Below, piece after piece: positions 35,029 to 46,500 of a stretch of 64,000 bases of DNA (position 1 is the stretch's first letter; each line of letters opens with the position of its first letter). The translations under genes and the position numbers were made by a program. This DNA is from Solenopsis invicta (taxonomy: Eukaryota > Arthropoda > Insecta > Hymenoptera > Formicidae), in NCBI RefSeq assembly GCF_016802725.1, contig NC_052679.1:22625561-22689560 (forward strand), read 5' to 3'. A model generated the notes under the pieces. The model was not told where the DNA came from. It saw only the letters and a list, made by a program, of their open reading frames with translations, and made no database searches.

Positions 35029-37271
35029 GTCGGTTTTTTTTTTTTTTCAATGTAGCTTGCGTCGATAATAAAAGTTCTACTTACAGCTTGAAAGATATTG
35101 CTCGAATACGATTTCAGATATTATTAAAAATGTATCTTTTACAGTGTGATATATTCGTTTCGTTCTGTTAAGCTTCGTGGGTTATGCACAGGGTTTCTAT
35201 ATAAAGTATTCGTGTACATCGGACTGTAAGTAGATAAGTCTCACGTATGGTCAGCCGCGTTCGCGCTCTCTCTTCCCTCTCTCCCTCTCGCCTCTCTCTC
35301 GCTCAATATGTTCTCAAATTCAATTCCTTTATTTACGGCAAAAATATGCATTGGTTTACTCTGCCTTAAGAAATGCCTATCTCGCTGGTTTATCACGCAT
35401 ATGTATGTCACCGCGTGTTTTGCGAGAGATTCGATGGAAGGTATTTTAAGCCTAGGACGCGCAGCTTCGTAATCTTTGTATCTTCACATAATGACGTACA
35501 GCGTCACAAGCGTTCGAGCAATTTCATTTTTCGCTTTTAGAATTCTCGTTGCGCGACCTGTATTCCTCATCCGTGTGCATTACGCTCTAAATAACGGTGA
35601 GATTGTACTTAAAAACTCTTGTGTTATTTAGATTTACTGCCCGGCTTTAAATCAATGTGTTGTAATGCAAGCGGGAAAATATGTCGCGGTATCGGGTCGC
35701 ATTGTTAAGTGGAAACGATATACGAGCCACGGAATCGGGGAATAAAGCCGCGGCGGGCGCTGGCAGTTTCGTGCACTTTTCACACGATGATGCTATCTCC
35801 GCGTAAGTCGAAACGAACCCAGGTGGCGTGAAATTAATCTCGTAATATGCGGCTCTGGGGTTCACGAATTGCGGTTTCGGCGGTTAAAGAGCCCTCCCCA
35901 ACTTCGTTCCATAATCCCGACAGTGTTTTACATAGCGCTTTTCTTGCAAGAATATGTTAGCTCATTCAATTTATAAATAGTTGACTAGAAATACGAGAAG
36001 TATTTTTTTTTTTTTACGTAATCATGAAGCGAATACAATAGTTTCTTCATTATTGAAATTCACGTAACGTTTCTAGATCTTATTGTGATATATTTCTATA
36101 TATATTTTATAGAAGTGTTTAAAAAGGACCATAATTGCAATTGAAATAATTTGCATACGGCTGATCCACAAACAGCCGTTAATTTGTTGAGGAAATGAAG
36201 CATGCAATCTAGTCCACAGGTGTATCAATATCGCGGTGAAACTTCACCTTTTGTTTTGACCTTCGATCACGCATCGTTAATCAACACCTTATTACGTGCC
36301 TCTTTACCGCTGGAAATACGAGGAAACCGGTACAATGAAGATTTCTCCACAGTTTATAGTCTTGATTAATTAACTTGCAACGTGTTTCTTAATTTACCGC
36401 GCAATAAACTGCCGTGTTGATAACGATGTTCACGTATTACGAACGCGCAACAGGTTCACCTGATCTTTTTCTTTCTAAAGAAGATAAATGTCCGAACATT
36501 TTTGCCGGATCACCATTAAATGATACTGATATACACACACAGGATGTCTCTCAGCTATCGCACAAGATTTTTTAATAACGCGTTTTGAAGATTAATTAAA
36601 AGTTTAGTATAAGACAATCTATCGTGGGATCTGTTATAATATTTCCGAGTTGCAAATTATGAAAGTTGACGAATACTATCGTATAAAATTTGCGTGATTA
36701 GGTCTATAATTACATTTATACGTATTATTTTATAATTTGTAATTTATTTTTACATACACACAGACAATATAATTTTCTCTCAACTAATTTTACTTTTTGA
36801 TTTCTTATTCATTAATACAATTTATCTATAGTAATTGTATTATAGCAATAAATCATTAACTATTACCTCTAATGTTTATTTAAAGAATTAAATTTTGTTT
36901 CGATCGGAAATACATTCATTTATTATCATTATTATCACATTTTTAATAATAACTTGGCGCTTTATTTATTATTTCATTATTGTAACATTACCGACACATG
37001 GATGGCTGCAGATACGAAATTTGAGCATTTATTAATTAATTTCTGTTAATGTAACCATTAACACAATACGCATTAAAATTATTATATAACATTGAAGAGA
37101 CTGAAGTGGTCTTATTTAAGTCAAAAGGTTTCGTAATTGACTATTTATATTATACATAGTCAGAAATTAATTGAATAAAATAATACCTAACTCGCTCATT
37201 TATTGACCTATTACTTTTGTACACTATTTTTTTATAACTTTTTACTTTCAGGAATGAGATTAAAATTGTGG
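35029..37271. other. Mixed non-coding stretch
   Basis: A pyrimidine-rich run lies at 35257-35305. 35390-36450 is moderately CpG-rich with no gene seen. A CACAGGATGTCTC motif at 36538-36550 resembles the repeat-terminus motif at about 57015. From 36600 onward it is very AT-rich. Confidence 0.35.
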
Positions 37272-37351
37272 AATTTTAATAAATTAAGAAAAAATTTATA
37301 TTAAATTGTCATATTTTTATGACAATTTAATTTTCTTAATTTATTAAAATT
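37272..37351. repeat. AT-rich palindrome, 80 bp
   Basis: An outer stem of 21 bases (37272-37292 with 37331-37351) and an inner stem of 12 bases (37301-37312 with 37319-37330) are both perfect. They are separated on the left side by an eight-base bulge. It could extrude as a cruciform or represent a fold-back element. Confidence 0.75.
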
Positions 37352-37577
37352 AAGAATTTAATAAAGAACGAGTACAATGATAATTAATTGTATTTTTGCG
37401 AGTGTTGTGTAAATGCTTGAGAAGATGTTGAAAAAGAGCAAAAGGAGACTCTTTTAGGGCAGGCAACAATGTAGTAACCATAAAATGAGTAATTTATTAA
37501 TTATATATATTTGTTACTTAAAGTCATGCATTAATTTTCATTATTTATCTGAATTGCTTACTTGAATGCTTTATACC

Positions 37578-37646
37578 ATGGATAGATGAGCTATAAAATA
37601 ATCGAGATCAATTTGATCTGAATTATTTTATAGCTTGTCTGTCCAT
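37578..37646. repeat. Hairpin, 33-bp arms, three-base centre
   Basis: ATGGATAGATGAGCTATAAA... pairs with its right arm ending CTGTCCAT at about 29 of 33 positions, with almost no loop. An isolated palindrome of this quality 230 bases from the previous one suggests tiny fold-back elements in this desert. The lack of a loop argues against a microRNA precursor. Confidence 0.7.
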
Positions 37647-40034
37647 ATTTATTGATAACCTAATTTTATATCAGTTGAAACAAGATTAAATGTGATATGT
37701 ATTTGGTCATAGAACAGAAAAACTTTTAAATGTGTAAATTATCTCAGAATTAAACTCACACATATGTCACTCAAGTTAAAATATTTGATATATTGAAATA
37801 ATTTCTAATATATTATTTTATATATTGTCGATATTATAACATGATTTCTACATCAATGTGATGAGTTCATGAAGATATATATATATCAGAAACATGAAAA
37901 ATTCACATTTATTTTGTATGGGTGTCTCATCATTCATTTCGGATCTTGTCATTTCTCAATGATGACGTATGAAATTTCGCGACGAGTAATTGACCGATGT
38001 TTTTTCAGCTTGTAAACCTACTTTGATTATTAACTTATAATTCGATATTTTGGTCATGTCTCTACCATCGAGTACTCTCATTTCTTATATCAAACAATGT
38101 TATGTTGATTGCTCGCGACTCAATATTGACTGCAAATACACATTGAGAAAAATATTGTTAAAACAAAAATAATGTATTTCTTTAAACGTGTTTTTCTTAA
38201 ATAAAAGAGATACTTAGAATTAAAAAAAAAACATTTATATGTTTTAAAGTAATGTTTTCCTAAATATATAAAGTAATTTTTTAAATTTGATTTTTTTAAT
38301 TAAAAAAGATTTTTTATTATAAATGTTATAGTAGAAAAAAAAACATTTTTTAAAAAGAAGAATGGATTCTTTTAAGTATAAACGTTATGATTAAATAAAA
38401 TTTCATTTGTTTCAAAAATAAGCAAGATCTAAATAAAATGTTTTACAAGTATAAATAAATTATTATGTTTATTTGCGATAAAGGAATAATATCTTTGTTT
38501 TAAATAAATACTTCTTTTATTCAAGCAATCAAATACTTTGTAATATGTGAAATTGAGCGAGCAGTATACAGTGTTTTAATCAACAAATGGATGCAGCAAA
38601 GTTTTATTTCGTAAAAACTATACAGAATAAAATAAAAGGCTCAGCGTTATAAGCTTTCTCAATCTCGTTGTATGAAATGATAATAAAGGAATGTTTTGAA
38701 GATAAACTCCAAGATACTGAACGCTGAAGTAAATATTGTAGAATATTTTTGTTACAACACGATATTTTAAATACTAGCACAAATATCTATGTTTTATGAT
38801 ATAAATAATTTTATTTGAATATTTTAAACATTGTGTTAATATGAAATACGGAAAAATATTCAGATTTTTACAATAATATTTTTTAAATTTAAATAATAAA
38901 TTTATTTAATTTTAGACAATATTCTTTCCAGTTTCATAAGAAAATTTTTTAACAAAATGATTGTGTCTTTATGCTTAACATTTATTTTTTGCTGTAATTA
39001 TTAAATTTCTTTTGTTGTTAAATATTTGTTTTAATTTAAAAAAAACATTTTTTTTAATCAACAAAATCTATTAATTTGTCTTGAGTAAATATTTAGTTAG
39101 GAGTGTACAAATAAATCATTTTTCAATCAGGTAAAATATTTTTTATTTTAATGAATAATTTTTTTGGTGTATTTAGTATCTTTACTTTCAGTTTAAATCA
39201 CAAATTACAAAATTTATTTTATGACATAGACAACATTTTACTTTAATTTTGACTGTATACCTATGAAATATTTCCTTTACAGAAATGTGTATACATGTAT
39301 AATACCGGCAATATTATAAAATTGCCCAATATTACATTTCTGTTAATTTTAATACATTACGATTTTATTAAATCTTTGCCACAGTTACCATGTTCAAGAC
39401 ATCGTATTTATTTATATTTAAAACTTAAATTACGTTCCTTTGCTCCCATTTAATTTCTTAAGAATATCAATCAACATTCATTTTTTGCAAACAATTTAGT
39501 ACTAATTGTGTACTGACGCGCGGAAATATACGTGAAGAGAAAAGAAATATGCGTAATGGAATATAAATAAAACGATAGATCGAATAATCGATTATTAAAC
39601 AAAGCTCATGCATATGTTTCGTATTTGTTATAAAAATGCTTAATGTTATCTTTGAATAAAAATGATACGAATACATATTTCATAAATGACTTATTGCAAA
39701 GAATACGTGAATATATAATTCATAAATGACTAGCAAGGAATTAATGACATATAATTAATAATTAATTATATGTGAATAATAATTCATTTACAGATTAAAT
39801 TGCCATGACTTATTAGTGCGCGTATATTCGGTATTCCATGCTCGAAGGTATAAATTCTGCCCAATAATTTTGATGGTTTAAAGGAGACTATTTTTTAAAT
39901 CTTTAAAAAATAGTTATTTGGATTTAGGGAATGTTTATAACCATAATTGTTTTGAATTTTTATACACAGTAAGAAATAATAATTGAAATAATCATTTAAC
40001 TACAATTTTGTAAAGATGTCATTTTAATTTTCTC
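37647..40034. other. AT-rich repeat desert
   Basis: Very AT-rich, with many A- and T-runs and no credible frame. ACACATTGAGAAAAAT (about 38139) and TTTTTTTGGTGTA (about 39163-39175) could be decayed inverted termini of a 1-kb element, but this is weak. A near-perfect palindrome of ATATAATTAA type lies at about 39748-39774. Confidence 0.35.
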
Positions 40035-41475
40035 TTGTTTATTTTGATATTTGTTCATTTTGATAATAGAGAAAGAACTTTTCGAACCGTTTTCCAGCAG
40101 TATATGAAGCTGTCATTTACTTCGGTTTTACTCGAGAACTGTGTTTTGCCCAGCGAAAATGCGAAACGTCGCTTACACTTGGCAAGACTCAAAGAAAATG
40201 CGAGCATTTCATCGGCGGGACGAAAGGTACACGCGACGCGCGGAACGATTTGGAGCGTGAAAAGTGTAACACGGAAAAACACTCGCGCCGGATTCCCGAA
40301 GATTGGAAAATATCGTGGAGAGTTCGTAGGCGAAATTTCTTCTCGTCTGATTTTTCCAGTCACAAGTTCTGGTTCGATACCCTTTAACAGTATTGATTGT
40401 CGCAAAACAATATTTCATGTTTACGAGACACGTAATTACACGGAACAGACGTTCAACAATATGTTTAATATTTGTCTTACCTTAGTATATTTATTTGCAT
40501 TCTTATTAAAAAGAAAAAAAAACTAAAAATTATAATAGTTCGTGATATAGACATTTGATAATATTAGCCGTTGTGAAGACGTATTAGAGAAGAAAAGATT
40601 TATCGCGCAGTCGAACGTAATATACGCGTTCTTTTTTTGGCATTTAAATTATATATAGCTGAACGTAGCTGGCATTTATGAATATAACACGTCGTATATT
40701 CTGTCTTATTTGCGATTATCAAGCCCCGACGCTGCCAGTTGAATATTTGACGACTACGGCTGGAGCGTAGTTTCGTTTGGTGTATCGATTTTTCTTGATT
40801 GCTAGGTCCCGACCGTTCGATTCGCGACATAATAAAATTTAACAGGACGGACGAGGAGCTTGGGGAGGGAATATTTCGAGGACAATATATAAACCGATAT
40901 ACGCGAAGCACAACGTGTACAGAACAGATTTTACCGAAAAAGGCAAAGGAAATATAACCGCGGATTTAGAATCCGGAGCAGAACGAACGGACCAATGCGA
41001 CTCAACGAGTAGACTAATTTCACTCTTGATCCCGCGCATTAGTTCTGCTATCGACATTCGTCTTGAGGGTCTGCGAGCGTTAATTCTCAAGCTTGAAGAC
41101 ACTAGAGAAATATGTCGGTCGACAAGAGTTGCGACTTATAGGGTAACTTCGGTATATATTCCGCACCGATCGGAAACATAATTTATCAAGCGTTATTTAC
41201 CATGTTTAAGAAAAATAAATTGTACCAATAAAAACTTATACTGTCTACTGCTTAAAAAAAAAATGAAATATTAATTTTTTTATCCACTAATTTAACAGCT
41301 AATGATGCCAATAAGAGAAAATACTTCCCCGCTTAAAATTGCCACATTAAATGTTTGTTAGTATCATTATTGTTAAACTGATTCTCGATTTAATATTGTG
41401 ATTCTAGTATTCTCAAATTTAACTTAGAACTGATCGACAAATTTATTGGCAGAATTTAATGAACTTGAAAATATA
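40035..41475. other. CpG-richer islet without a supported gene
   Basis: The + frame at 40035-40526 (163 codons) and overlapping minus frames (40055-40418, 40600-41102) have no recognisable domains. The + frame ends in a hydrophobic stretch and Lys run caused by AT-rich sequence. Composition falls back to AT-rich after 41180. Confidence 0.3.
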
Positions 41476-42356
41476 GGGGAAATTTGCTAAATGCGTACCA
41501 CTTAAGTTATTTTTTATTATCTTTTACATTTGATATTTTGAATGCAAATCAAAGTTCAAAATTATAACTTGATGTTTCAAGCATCTATTATTACATTGTT
41601 AAATTATTTAATAACAACGAATTAATTTGTTACAAGCTGTTCTGTAATATACTGCGAACGGTATGATTTAGAAAATGTGTATCCTAAAGGGTACATGTAA
41701 TCTTTTAAATTGTATTGTTTTAGAAAATATTGAATTTATGAGTTAAAGTAATTAAAAATATAAGGAATCGATAGTTAATACGAAAAAGCGATTCAATAAG
41801 TAATAAATAACATTAATTGAAAAGTAAGGACACCGAAATAAAAACGGCTTGAATTTAATTTTACAATTGACGTATTTTTATTTATAGCAATTATTAAAAT
41901 TATTATTATTACTTATTAATCTTACTTAGTACCATTTATATGTAATAAAATTTGTACGAGTTAGAAAACTTAACAGTTTAAAATATCGATTATAAAAATA
42001 TCTGTTTAATTTTTACAATAATTGTAAATATTTATATACATAGTATAAAATATTCTTTAACAAACTTCTCTTTTATGAAAATATAACAATTCAAAATAAA
42101 ATTTATAATAACGCGTGCACGCGCGTTATTATCAGCTATATAAATTGATGAAAAATTTACATCAGGTGTACCTGATTTTTTTAAATTGCTGATACTATAT
42201 ATAAAACAAAATAAAACTTGTTTAATTTTTGTCGATATTACTGATTTTTTATTTACTTTTTATTTTTGCCACTATTTTTGCTGTTTATATTAAATAAAAA
42301 TATAAAATATTGAAGAGATACGCTTTAAAAGATCGGTACGCATTTTGCAACTTTCT
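41476..42356. mobile_element. Possible decayed DNA element with inverted ends
   Basis: GGGAAATTTGCTAAATGCGTACC near the left and the reverse complement of the right end, AAAGTTGCAAAATGCGTACC, match over about 20 bases, with looser inward similarity. The body is AT-rich and has no frame. Inside, 42106-42132 is a palindrome with AATAACGCG arms. Without a second copy, the limits are uncertain. Confidence 0.3.
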
Positions 42357-42579
42357 TCTACTATATAAAATCGCACAAAAAATAGTAGCACTAAGATCTG
42401 CATTAAACTATGAGCGTTAAAGTTCTTAAATTTTTTATGTTTTCACATGTTGGTTTGGTTTTTTATTATTATGATTATTATTTTTGTTTGAAAAAAAAAA
42501 AAAGCTTTCAGAAACTCTTGCCATATATCAAGAGGGATAAGGTATACACTCACGAGTAGGACTATCAAGCTGAACAATG

Positions 42580-42608
42580 AATACAAGAGCTAAGCGCACT
42601 CTTGTATT
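42580..42608. repeat. Small hairpin, 10-bp perfect stem
   Basis: AATACAAGAG and CTCTTGTATT flank a nine-base loop. On the DNA it resembles a terminator-like stem, but in this eukaryotic context it is most likely incidental. Confidence 0.45.
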
Positions 42609-43612
42609 TTGAAATACTTCATTCTTTACTGTCATTCACTTGTGTATCACGAAATAACCACTAAGCCTTTTACACTCTCTACAGAAAGACTAATCAATTT
42701 ACGTAAGTTGTAATACATCACTGCGCTACTCACAACATTGACAAATTGGTTCAGCTCACGACGATTTCGTTAATATTAACAGTGTAAGAGCTTTAAAACA
42801 GTAAAAAATCACAACACGACACTAATATAACATAAAAGCACATAACAGAGTGATTGCGAGCAAATTACCTTTACCTCTTTGATTTTTTTCTAACTTCTAC
42901 GGAGGAAATTCTCGTGCGTAAATACTGGAGTTATTACACTCTCGAAATTTCTAGAAACAGCGACCGCCACTTTCTCAACTTTCGTTAATTTTAATTTATT
43001 ATGAAATCTGTCACTCGTTTCAACATGATTAAGGTGCGATAAGTCATTGTCTTCTCATTTAGTCTCATTTAGTTGACGTTTAATTAACTGTTTTATGATT
43101 TAATTATTTGGCGATTATTTCTCGTGTCCACGGCAACCGGCGAAAAAATATTCGCGTTGGCGTTTTATTAGCATTTGTTACAAAGAGGCAGGATTTATTG
43201 TGAATATACAGAATGACGTCCTGCCTTTTGTTGGATAATGTTCGTGCGCTAAATTAATTATGTAGATTTTTATAACTCTATTTTTAGCTGGCAGCTTTAA
43301 TTGAGAAATCTTTATTCTCAACATATCCCTTCTACATATTTCTCACACTTGAAATTCAGCAAATTTGCGCATTCTCATTTGTTCAAGAGTTATTAATTGA
43401 AACAGAGAGCGTATTCAGAAATACAGAAATTTTTTTCGAATGACTAAGAGGGTTTCGTCGCTGGTTCCGGATCAATGTCTCGCGACCGTCGGCGCTTGTA
43501 CGCTGAGAACATGTTCCCGATATCTATTCATAGCGTGTGGCCTGACATAGAGCTGAATTTTTCCCCTGGCAGGCAAATAAAGCACGGCCCATTTTTTCGT
43601 TGTACCTCCGAA

Positions 43613-43656
43613 AACGAGCTTTCGTGTCACCTTTGGAACGAGCTTTCGTGTGTCAC
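43613..43656 (+). repeat. 24-bp tandem doublet
   Basis: AACGAGCTTTCGTGTCAC occurs at 43613 and again from 43637, the second copy with an extra GT. Confidence 0.7.
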
Positions 43657-44498
43657 AGAAAGGATTCTTGATCGAACGGAGAAAGATTGCGGTCTTGACA
43701 TCTTTAGACCGTGTTATTGTCTGGTTTCGTAATTTGTTGAGCAAGACGAATCACTCGGATTCGCCGGTGAGAGGCACCGCATCGTGGCGAGTTGATCTTG
43801 CTGCGTAACTACGAGAGACATATATCAATTTTTTTTTTCGCTCAACGTAGAGAATGTCTATCCATCTATCGGCACGTAGACGTCGCGTATCCGGTAATCC
43901 TCGCTTTTTGCATGGGAAAGGTCGGTGTGACGTATCGGCGATTTACCTTAGAGACGTGGATTTATACCGCACACTCTAAAATGCATTTTGAGAGCGACAT
44001 CACTTCGATGAGATTACTAGTTCCGATACGAATATGTTATCGAGATTTCTGAAATCTGGCGCTGATTTAAGAGTTTTTTACGTACTTACGATCATAACGC
44101 GATTAGATTTCTTATGTGTAAGATCATGTCGTTCAGAGGTTGCGCGCCCTATGTAAGAGCTTAGTGAGTGGTGTTAAAAATTCTGGTGTGTCGAGTCTAT
44201 CGGACGTGCCTTCTTTTTACGGCTGCAACGTCCACGTCAGAATCGTTCGTGAAAAATGATGGATCGCTCATACACATAACGCGAGGTTGCACAATGAATT
44301 CAAAATTATGCGTGTTATCGTTTCGTGCCATTACTCTAGCTGTTTTTTTTGTCACGTGGGCTATTCTTCATGTAACGTGATAAGAATGACATAACTCATC
44401 CCTCTGTTTAAGAACTTTATATTTGCATTTTATATTATATTTTTTGCATTATATTATTAAACCACGCGATTATTATCGATGCAAAAATACTATCATTT

Positions 44499-44756
44499 TC
44501 AATCTATCAATTTTCAATTGTAAACGGAAATCAGCGTAAAGTTCTAGTCTTTAAAATTTCACGTCGATTACAGCGATCGAAGTGTCTGAAGAACCTGAAT
44601 CTTTTATGTTCGTTTTTAGTAGTATAGATTTATTTTAATCCTCATTTAACGTACTTCTTATCTTTTTCTGATTCTTTTTTCTTATTCTTTCATTAGAAAA
44701 GTATAAAGAGGTAAGTTAAACCGAGATTGAAGTTTAATCTACATTGATAAAAATGT
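44499..44756 (+). repeat. Dispersed repeat family 3, copy 1, with internal hairpin
   Basis: It aligns in the same orientation with 45608-45851. Shared blocks include GATCGAAGTGTCTGAAGAAC followed by CTGAATCTTTTA, AGTATAGATT and TTTAACGTACTTCT. The 3' half folds on itself: the TTTTAATC...TTTAACGTACT side pairs with GTAAGTTAAACCGAGATTGAAGTTTAATC on the other side. It is a non-coding fold-back element or fragment. Confidence 0.8.
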
Positions 44757-45607
44757 ACATATAGAGAAAAGGATGGGGTTATGAAATATCATTTTATTTC
44801 TTAACAATAACTCATTGTCAGTAAATATTAACGTGACACAATTTTAATCAACGCCAGTTTATTAGCCATAGATTTTTATCACTCACCTTGTAAATAAAAG
44901 TTCATCGGGTATATAGGACGAACGTAATTTACTGAAGAGCGAAAAAAGGATGCGTATGTGGAATAGCAAGAAACAGTGGAATGATCTATTCCACCAACAA
45001 CTAATATCAGGAAAAATACTTTTATTTATAAAAACAACAAATTAATTATCTTTCGTAAAAACACAAATATGTGCCGCAAACAAAATTTTACGAACATTTC
45101 ATTTTATTAAAAAAAAATTTTTTTAAATAACTTTTTTACTTAAAAATTTTTTAAAATAAAGTTAAAAAATTTTTTAAATAATTTCTTCACTTCCAATAAA
45201 TATTATACAATGCAATGAGATTGTAAAGTTGCAAGAGAGATGCACATGTCGAAGAAACATTTTACAACCACAGCCTACATGAATTTATTTGCCGCATTCA
45301 TACACACATTAAATTCAATAATATTATTTGAAATTCACATTTAAAACTTTTTCAAGTTAGACTAAAGTTAAACAATTAAAATGTTTAATATATTTCTTAA
45401 AATTACTTAGAGTGTATACCTTTGTAAAAATTTCTGCTACCTGCAGCAGAACTGAAATTCAGAATTTTCTAAAAACACAGCGCACATATTAGACCAGTAA
45501 CCATCCTGCAGTGTCTAAATTAATTATAACGAAGTAATTTTAACGGCTGCACTTAGAATTTAACGCGAATTATGAGATATCATGATATTCCATGACTGCC
45601 ATTCTTT
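44757..45607. other. AT-rich spacer between repeat copies
   Basis: AT-rich DNA with A/T runs (45105-45180). No frame or repeat was seen. Confidence 0.4.
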
Positions 45608-45851
45608 ATCTATTAATTTTTAATTATAAACAGAAATTAGAGTAAAGTTTTATCTTTTAAAATTTTACGTCAATTACAGAGATCGAAGTGTCTGAAGAAC
45701 CTGAATCTTTTACGTTCAGTTTTAGCAGTATAGATTAATTTTAATCTTAGTTTAACGTACTTCTCATTCTATTTCTGATTTTTACAGAATAAAGAGTAAG
45801 TTAAACCAAGATTAAAGTTTAATCTGCATTGATAAAGATGGACGTGTAAGT
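45608..45851 (+). repeat. Dispersed repeat family 3, copy 2, with internal hairpin
   Basis: The second direct copy starts about 1.1 kb downstream of copy 1. The hairpin is clearer here: about 60 bases per arm (about 45708-45766 with 45791-45851). A core of GATTAA..TTAATCTT.GTTTAAC.TACT is matched on both arms. Copy 2 lacks part of the T-rich loop present in copy 1. Confidence 0.8.
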
Positions 45852-45959
45852 CGCCGTATTAAATACAATATATAACCATCCTTCATATTCCCGTTTTATC
45901 CCGCGAAATCTAGACTTTCAGCCAAACCCTTTTATAATATTTCGTTTAGTTGAACACGT

Positions 45960-46270
45960 TAACAATCGAGCATGCGAAACAACCCGCAATTATGGTTGCC
46001 TTTCGCTCGCGGCCGCATGTCTCGCAGCCGCTTTGCCCGCGTGAGCGGAGGGAGCTCTTTCTTTTCTTCCTCCAGTCCAGGAGGGAAAGAGAAGGAGAAT
46101 GGCGCACGGGGTAAGTCGTACAGGAGGTGGTGGATGCTGAGAGGGTTGGCGGGGGCGGATTCGGTCGGGGGCGCGCGCCGTGGAGAACGCGTCGCTCGCT
46201 CTCGGGGGCGTGCGGGAGAGTCAGTGCGCGGCGAGGCGCGCCAGCTGCCGCACGTCATGATTCTACCCCA
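45960..46270 (+). promoter_or_regulatory. CpG-rich promoter-like block with candidate first exon
   Basis: A sharply CpG-rich block follows AT-rich DNA. An initiator-like TCAGT (46221-46225) lies upstream of an ATG (46257). That ATG opens MILPQ and runs straight into a strong donor, CCCCAG|GTGAGC (GT at 46272). A second donor-like GGG|GTAAGT is at about 46109. A 128-codon frame (45972-46358) passes through but is Arg/Gly/Ser-rich, as CG-rich DNA often gives. This is the best candidate here for the 5' end of a gene whose other exons lie outside the window, but the evidence is only motif-level. Confidence 0.33.
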
Positions 46271-46467
46271 GGTGAGCGACGATGTACCCAGACACTACCA
46301 CTACCACCCCGTCGTTAACAGGACGACCGCCGAGAATCGTGAATATACACTCAAATGATAGTCCCTGTGCATGATGAGTGTCGGCGATCTTTTTACGTTT
46401 TTAAGTTCTTCATTTCGTTTCAGCACGAAACAGCATGAGTAAAGTTCTCTTTTCTTTCACTCCCTTT

Positions 46468-46500
46468 CCCCCCCCCCTTGTTTCCCTGCCCCCCCCCCCC
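46468..46500 (+). repeat. Two poly-C runs (10 and 12 C)
   Basis: C runs at 46468-46477 and 46489-46500 are separated by TTGTTTCCCTG. The opposite strand could form a G-quadruplex. The site is about 200 bases downstream of the donor-like site at 46272. Confidence 0.85.

Larger units (their letters stand above)
42357..44498. other. Mixed non-coding stretch
   Basis: AT-rich to 43400, then CpG-richer to about 44380. Frames at 43472-43744, 43792-44052 and 44168-44380 are short and unrecognised. It contains two small hairpins (42580-42608; arms AGGCAGGA/TCCTGCCT at about 43183-43220) and a 24-bp doublet (43613-43656). Confidence 0.35.

Noticed and set aside
38139..39175. Possible 1-kb element with inverted ACAC...AAAAA ends
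   Set aside because: Matches only in A-rich sequence; expected by chance in such AT-rich DNA.
40035..40526. 163-codon + strand frame
   Set aside because: No recognisable family. Minus-strand frames overlap it, and the C-terminus is simply AT-rich sequence and a Lys run.
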